Assembly (NCBI GenBank): GCA_013044365.1
Contig: JABEUP010000045.1
Location: forward strand, 1 to 10,311
DNA: 10,311 bases
Direction: 5' to 3'
Origin: Acidimicrobiaceae bacterium
GTDB lineage: Bacteria > Actinomycetota > Acidimicrobiia > Acidimicrobiales > Acidimicrobiaceae
Part shown: in pieces, positions 6,681-10,311 of the stretch
Layout of the letters: the number at the start of each line of letters is the position of its first letter
How positions within the stretch are numbered: position 1 is the stretch's first letter
Made by a program: the position numbers and the translations under genes
The notes under the pieces: model-generated
Databases searched by the model: none
What the model saw: the letters and a program-made list of their open reading frames with translations, nothing else
What the model was told of the DNA's origin: nothing

Positions 6681-6960
6681 TTATTGAGAAGTACTAATTG
6701 GAGGATATACCCTTCATGGTATCGCTACAAGGATTCAAACGAAAGATTTGATAATCCCCTATCTGGTAATAGCATTTACCAGCATATATATCTACACTTT
6801 CCGCAAATACTATTTTGTTTCCCCCGCGTCTTTTGAGAGATTGAAACCATTTGAAAACAACAATATAAGGTTTTAGAATGAAACTAAATAGCGCTACTTT
6901 ACGTAGGTACAAAAGGCAATACTTATCTGTTTCATTACACATTTTCCATTTCCCCTAACC
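6681..6960. other. AT-rich upstream region of the FNT channel gene
   Basis: This stretch is visibly richer in A and T than its surroundings and contains no gene I trust. An 82-codon minus-strand frame (6942 to 6694) has an unusual Tyr/Lys/Phe-rich translation, overlaps the palindrome at 6763-6782 and resembles no family, so I treat the region as control DNA. A weak promoter is possible on the minus strand: TTGTAG near 6730-6725 and TATCCT near 6707-6702, 17 bp apart. A further small inverted repeat, ATACC-N6-GGTAT, lies at 6707-6722. Confidence 0.4.
6763..6782. promoter_or_regulatory. Perfect spaced palindrome upstream of the channel gene, possible operator
   Basis: CTGGTAA (6763-6769) and TTACCAG (6776-6782) are perfect 7-bp inverted repeats with a 6-base spacer (TAGCAT). 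The 20-bp site is about 100 bp before the channel's ATG. The size and spacing suit a dimeric activator or repressor. It matches no operator that I can name. Confidence 0.4.
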
Positions 6961-7210
6961 GGATCGATTCTCAACCGATTCGATCAAGGTACCGGCTACA
7001 TGTTGAATCTCCCCGCCGTTGCAGACCGGGCCCCTTGTCACATACGCTTGTTTGGAGTTGCATACCATCGCTTCCATCACGGCCATCAGCCTGACTCCTG
7101 GGACCCGGCGGAAGAGGTTGCTGGGATCTGATTAGCCCGGATGGATCCCGGGCATCCGGTTCCGGGGGGTACACTACTCAGGGCTCTGCCCTTGCGCTGC
7201 GGATTGTGCA
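6961..7210. other. GC-rich structured block of unknown nature
   Basis: Base composition rises sharply here compared with the AT-rich stretch on the left. Several strong hairpins crowd together: CCGGATG/CATCCGG (7137-7143 and 7153-7159, 9-base loop), an overlapping alternative GCCCGG/CCGGGC (7135-7140 and 7148-7153), and AGGGC/GCCCT (7180-7184 and 7188-7192). At the left edge GATCGA/TCGATC (6962-6967 and 6980-6985) forms a further small palindrome. A plus-strand frame is open across much of the block, broken by one TGA at 7129-7131, but its translation (Pro, Arg and His rich) resembles no family I know. Possibilities are a decayed mobile element, a group II intron remnant or a structured RNA. 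It does not fold as a tRNA by eye. Confidence 0.35.
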
Positions 7211-7483
7211 GGCCGTACCTAAATGAGAAATTCGATTTAAGGCGGCGCCGGATTGAAATTATTCGGGAATTGTCGTGTTTGAATTCTGCTTCATGGCGGT
7301 GAAGTCAGTTGGCCTAAAAGCCCAAACCCATCACGGATTAGAACACGTGCTCCCCACCTAAACGCACAATATCTTTAAACTGGACCAAACTAATCTGGAA
7401 CTAGCACAACCCGTCCTGCGGAAGCAACTGAATTGCCTTCTCTGGCACCCAACACCAAGCACTAAATTTGGGACCGCCGATAA
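7211..7483. other. Intergenic stretch with no recognisable feature
   Basis: I see no coding frame of credible length, no RNA gene and no strong repeat between the GC-rich block and the terminator of the 226-residue gene. Confidence 0.4.
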
Positions 7484-7509
7484 AATCCGACAAAATTTTA
7501 TTTCGGATT
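7484..7509 (-). terminator. Intrinsic-terminator-like hairpin after the 226-residue gene
   Basis: On the minus strand AATCCGA (7509-7503) pairs with TCGGATT (7490-7484) around a 12-base AT-rich loop, and the stem runs into a short T-rich tail (TTTTAT). It begins two bases after the TAG stop at 7513-7511. The stem is short for a strong terminator, but the position is right. Confidence 0.55.
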
Positions 7510-7510
7510 A

Positions 7511-8191
7511 CTAGTCTTCTTCTACCCTGCCCGCAAGAGCCAGGTCCTCCGCCATTACCCAACCAAATGCACAAACACAATCAAGGCGGTCGGCATCCAA
7601 TGGTTCAAAGAATTTTTCGAATTCATCAAATTTTCCATTGAGAACTGGGTCGGAAAAATCTACGTATCCGTCTACCGTTCCCGTACCCGACAGTACGAAG
7701 GTCCGGTCATCTAATCGGTGCTCCGCACCAAATCTCTTAGCCAACCTCCGACCCCAGGCCCGCTCTTCACCAGTCGGCTTATACCCCGGACGAGGAACGA
7801 CATCGATAAGGCTGTCAAGTAATGCGTAACCGTGGGCCGACACCAACCTGCAGCCAATTAGAACATCTTCGTCAGGAAAGGCCAGTACGGCTTTCCGGTA
7901 TTGGTCAGAAAGAATTGCCTTCAAAATTGCAGAACTATCTTCACCGGTTCTTATTGTGAGGATTCCCATAAGAATCGCTGGCGTACCACCAATTCTTTCG
8001 AGCGTGTAAAAAGAGTATCCCACTAACTCATCATCTATATGAGCATCCGTAGCAAGAACCCAGTCTTCCTGCTGCTTAGACAAAAAGCCTAGATCGAAGC
8101 CAGATCCGCTCTTTTCTGCCAGATCTGCCATCGCAGCCAATTCGGCATCACCTAATGCAGTACAGTCTTTGGTCGAAACATCAATCGGCAT
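7511..8191 (-). CDS. Conserved-looking protein of unknown function, downstream of dnaE
   Basis: This 226-residue, acidic, soluble protein has no signal peptide or membrane segment. I do not recognise the family with confidence. The stretch DDELVGYSFYTLERIGGT followed by AILMGILTIR (53-81) has the beta-hairpin feel of a GNAT acyltransferase core. The part from 141 to 168 (GEERAWGRRLAKRFG, then RTFVL) would fit the later strands. The usual acetyl-CoA loop Q/R-x-x-G-x-G/A is not evident, so this is only a suggestion. The ATG at 8191 is poorly placed relative to AGGAG, which lies 13 bases upstream. An ATT two codons earlier is better spaced but would be a rare start. The gene lies 80 bp after dnaE on the same strand and ends in its own hairpin, so it may be the last gene of a dnaE transcript. 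Confidence 0.7.
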   Translation of the reverse strand: MPIDVSTKDCTALGDAELAAMADLAEKSGSGFDLGFLSKQQEDWVLATDAHIDDELVGYSFYTLERIGGTPAILMGILTIRTGEDSSAILKAILSDQYRKAVLAFPDEDVLIGCRLVSAHGYALLDSLIDVVPRPGYKPTGEERAWGRRLAKRFGAEHRLDDRTFVLSGTGTVDGYVDFSDPVLNGKFDEFEKFFEPLDADRLDCVCAFGWVMAEDLALAGRVEED

Positions 8192-8271
8192 CGTAATACA
8201 GAATCTCCTGAGGATCTACCCTCAAACCAGTTTAGTCGTTCTCAAATAGATTTGGAACCATCAGACACCAG

Positions 8272-10311
8272 CTATGCGCTCAGGCTGGCCATTCTGCCGG
8301 CATCAAAGATAGCATTCGCTCCAAACAGTACCCTGAGTTCCCCAATAAGTCCTCCCTTTTCGTTCACCTTGAACTCAAGGGGAAGCTGGTAAACAACGTC
8401 CTCCACATAAAGACGTACCGGAACGTCTCCCTGGTGTTCACTTATCAAACTCTTCAAACGGCTAAGGTTGCTCCTTGTTAGTTGAGTTAGAGCTATCCGA
8501 ATACCCAAAGGCTGATTCGAACCTGCAGTAAGATTTGGCCTAGTAAGTGAATGGGCCACCATCTTTGGCTGGTCATCTCTAGTGTCCAGCCGTCCTTTGA
8601 CCACGAATATTGCATCCTCCTCAAGCATTGCACCATACTCAGCCATTTGCCTGGGGAACAGAAACACTTCAATCGACGAGTTCAAATCCTCTAAAATAAA
8701 GTTTCCCATCAGATCGCCGCGCTTGGTATATCGCCGGCTTACTGATGTTGCTACCCCGCCCACGGTTATCATTTCGTCGGCACGCTGAGTAGAAACAAGT
8801 TCAAGGACATCAGAAATTGAATACTCAGCGAACCTCGACAGAACTTTTTCCAGCCCCAATAGGGGATGATCAGATACGTACAGACCAAGCATTTCCTTTT
8901 CAGATGCCAATAACTCCGACTTTTCGAATTCGGTGTCAGGAATATTTATTTCAATGTTTGGTGCTGTCTCCGGACCATCTGACGGCGCATCAAAAAGACC
9001 CATTATGCCAGCGTCAACCTCTCTGCGCTTATTCAATGAGCGGTCGATCGCATTCTCGTAAACCTCTAACAGGCCTTTCCTCGGGTGCTTCAAGGAGTCA
9101 AACGCTCCAGAGCGTATCAAAGCCTCGACACTTCTCTTATTGAGCGCCACCGGATCGACTCTCATGCAGTAGTCCGCAAAGGAAATGAACGGCCCGTTTA
9201 TTTCCCTCTCAGACACGATCTGCTCGACTACCGTCTCGCCGACATTGCGGACAGCAGCCAATCCGAAACGAATCGCCCCATTGCCGTCGTCTGAAGGTAT
9301 TGCAGTGAAATCAGAACGGGAGACATTAACGTCAGGTACCATCACTTGGATCTGATGGTCTCGCGCATCGGACAGATAAACCGCGGTTTTCTCTTTGTCA
9401 TCTTTTACCGATGTTAGAATTGCAGCAAGAAACTGTACCGGATAATTGGCTTTCAACCAGGCGGTTTGATAAGCAATCAAACCGTATCCGTAAGAGTGGC
9501 TCTTGTTGAATGCATAGTCAGCAAAAGGCTCGATAATGTCAAATAGCGCAGTGCCAACGGCCTCACCGTACCCCGAAGTTTTGCATCCCTCCACAAATTT
9601 TTCCCGCTCAGCCTGGATAAGCGCGCGAATCTTCTTTCCACATGCCTTTCGCAAATTATCCGCTTCGGCAAGGGTGTACCCGGCAAACTTTTGGGCGACC
9701 CTCATTACCGACTCCTGATAGATCATCAGACCGTATGTATCACCCAGTATTTCTTTCAAGTCAGGATGTAGGTAGTCGATAGATTTACGGGAATTTTTCC
9801 TATCTGCGTAATCATTGTGCATGTTTGCTGCCATCGGGCCGGGCCTATACAAAGCAACTAGGGCAGCAATGTCGTCGAAGCTCGTCGGCGCCAAGGAGCG
9901 CATCAGCGCCCTCATTGGACGGCCTTCCAATTGAAATACCCCGATTGAGTCACCATCGCGCAACATTGCCAGGGTTTTATCGTCGTCCAACGGTATCGAG
10001 TCGATGTCGGGCCGCGCGCCAGTTGTCTCATGGACAAGATCCAGGGCCCTTTCGATAATAGACAAGGTTCGCAGGCCCAGAAAATCCATCTTGAGAAGGC
10101 CCAACTCCTCAACACCGTGCATTTCATATTGCGTAACTATCGGTGCCTGATCGACCGGACTACCGGGATCCGGTTTACGTTGGATTGGAAGGTATTCAGT
10201 CAAAGGCTCATGAGTAATCACCACAGCAGCAGCGTGGATCCCATCCTGCCGACGCAGACCCTCAAGCCCCTTCGCAACTTCAATTACCCGTCTTACCTCA
10301 GGATCCGCCTG
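8272..10311 (-). CDS. dnaE: DNA polymerase III alpha subunit, C-terminal 679 residues (partial)
   Basis: This is the replicative polymerase catalytic subunit, cut by the right edge. The frame is open to the last base, so the first visible residues are QADPEVRRVIEVAKG. The nearest start-like codon, a GTG at 10224, is internal. In the fragment's numbering, D76 in KMDFLGLRTL corresponds to E. coli D555, the third catalytic aspartate. The other two lie outside the window. Fingers and nucleotide-binding stretches follow (VFQLEGRPMR, ALYRPGPM, YGLMIYQESVM, LRKACGKK, NKSHSYGYGLIAYQTAWLK). Next come the tandem helix-hairpin-helix part (about 340-405), a weak beta-clamp-type motif MGLFDAP near 437-443, an OB-fold domain (about 515-590) and a short C-terminal domain. 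It is of the DnaE1 type. No defect is visible, and the neighbouring 226-residue gene follows after 80 bp. Confidence 0.97.
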   Translation of the reverse strand, partial: QADPEVRRVIEVAKGLEGLRRQDGIHAAAVVITHEPLTEYLPIQRKPDPGSPVDQAPIVTQYEMHGVEELGLLKMDFLGLRTLSIIERALDLVHETTGARPDIDSIPLDDDKTLAMLRDGDSIGVFQLEGRPMRALMRSLAPTSFDDIAALVALYRPGPMAANMHNDYADRKNSRKSIDYLHPDLKEILGDTYGLMIYQESVMRVAQKFAGYTLAEADNLRKACGKKIRALIQAEREKFVEGCKTSGYGEAVGTALFDIIEPFADYAFNKSHSYGYGLIAYQTAWLKANYPVQFLAAILTSVKDDKEKTAVYLSDARDHQIQVMVPDVNVSRSDFTAIPSDDGNGAIRFGLAAVRNVGETVVEQIVSEREINGPFISFADYCMRVDPVALNKRSVEALIRSGAFDSLKHPRKGLLEVYENAIDRSLNKRREVDAGIMGLFDAPSDGPETAPNIEINIPDTEFEKSELLASEKEMLGLYVSDHPLLGLEKVLSRFAEYSISDVLELVSTQRADEMITVGGVATSVSRRYTKRGDLMGNFILEDLNSSIEVFLFPRQMAEYGAMLEEDAIFVVKGRLDTRDDQPKMVAHSLTRPNLTAGSNQPLGIRIALTQLTRSNLSRLKSLISEHQGDVPVRLYVEDVVYQLPLEFKVNEKGGLIGELRVLFGANAIFDAGRMASLSA

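Noticed and set aside
6694..6942. 82-codon minus-strand frame between the GC-rich block and the channel gene, with a possible AGGGGA ribosome site
   Set aside because: The AT-rich translation resembles no family, and the frame overlaps the perfect palindrome and the expected promoter of the channel gene.
6971..7174. 67-codon minus-strand frame in the GC-rich block
   Set aside because: Its Pro/Arg/Gly/Ser-rich translation looks like a by-product of GC-rich structured DNA. The GTG start sits in a hairpin region without a ribosome site.
7180..7192. AGGGCTCTGCCCT as a possible insertion-sequence end
   Set aside because: No matching inverted copy, target duplication or transposase frame was found in the window.
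7135..7260. Possible tRNA or other standard RNA gene in the GC-rich block
   Set aside because: GGTTC is present, but no cloverleaf arms or acceptor stem can be drawn around it.
1..10311. CRISPR arrays, phage genes, toxin-antitoxin pairs or replication origins
   Set aside because: No regularly spaced repeats, phage-like frames, small paired genes or clustered DnaA-type boxes were seen. The dnaE gene alone does not mark an origin.

Overview
The window looks like a chromosomal segment of a mesophilic, medium-GC bacterium. The DnaE sequence, the Fur-family regulator with a Nur-like operator, and the one-piece permease-ATPase for an oxyanion suggest an actinobacterium, possibly of the Acidimicrobiia. 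That placement is an inference from protein style, not a search result. All confidently called genes lie on the minus strand, so transcription runs from high to low coordinates. The only plus-strand gene is a probable C-terminal tail at the left edge.

From right to left in transcription order: (1) the C-terminal 679 codons of dnaE, the replicative DNA polymerase III alpha subunit, run off the right edge. They are followed by a 226-residue protein of unknown function that ends in an intrinsic-terminator-like hairpin. (2) An 845-bp stretch without a convincing gene (6666-7510) has an AT-rich half next to the formate/nitrite channel, with a perfect spaced palindrome, and a GC-rich structured block that I cannot assign. 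(3) A formate/nitrite transporter (FNT) family channel ends in a hairpin. (4) A three-gene oxyanion unit follows: a helix-turn-helix regulator with a molybdate-binding-like domain, a ModA/WtpA-type lipoprotein, and a fused ModB-ModC permease-ATPase. (5) A two-gene nickel unit follows: a Fur-family repressor whose stop codon overlaps the GTG start of a seven-helix Ni/Co-type transporter.

The most informative non-coding signal lies just upstream of the Fur-family gene. Two copies of GCAA-N5-TTGC, centred 24 bp apart, sit on and just after a plausible promoter. They match the TTGCAA-N5-TTGCAA plan of the Streptomyces Nur box. Operator, regulator and transporter therefore point to nickel independently of one another.

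Together the left 6.7 kb holds import functions for nickel, molybdate or tungstate, and formate (or nitrite). These would serve nickel hydrogenase and Mo/W formate dehydrogenase metabolism, or alternatively urease plus nitrate reductase. None of those enzymes is in the window, so this link is an inference.
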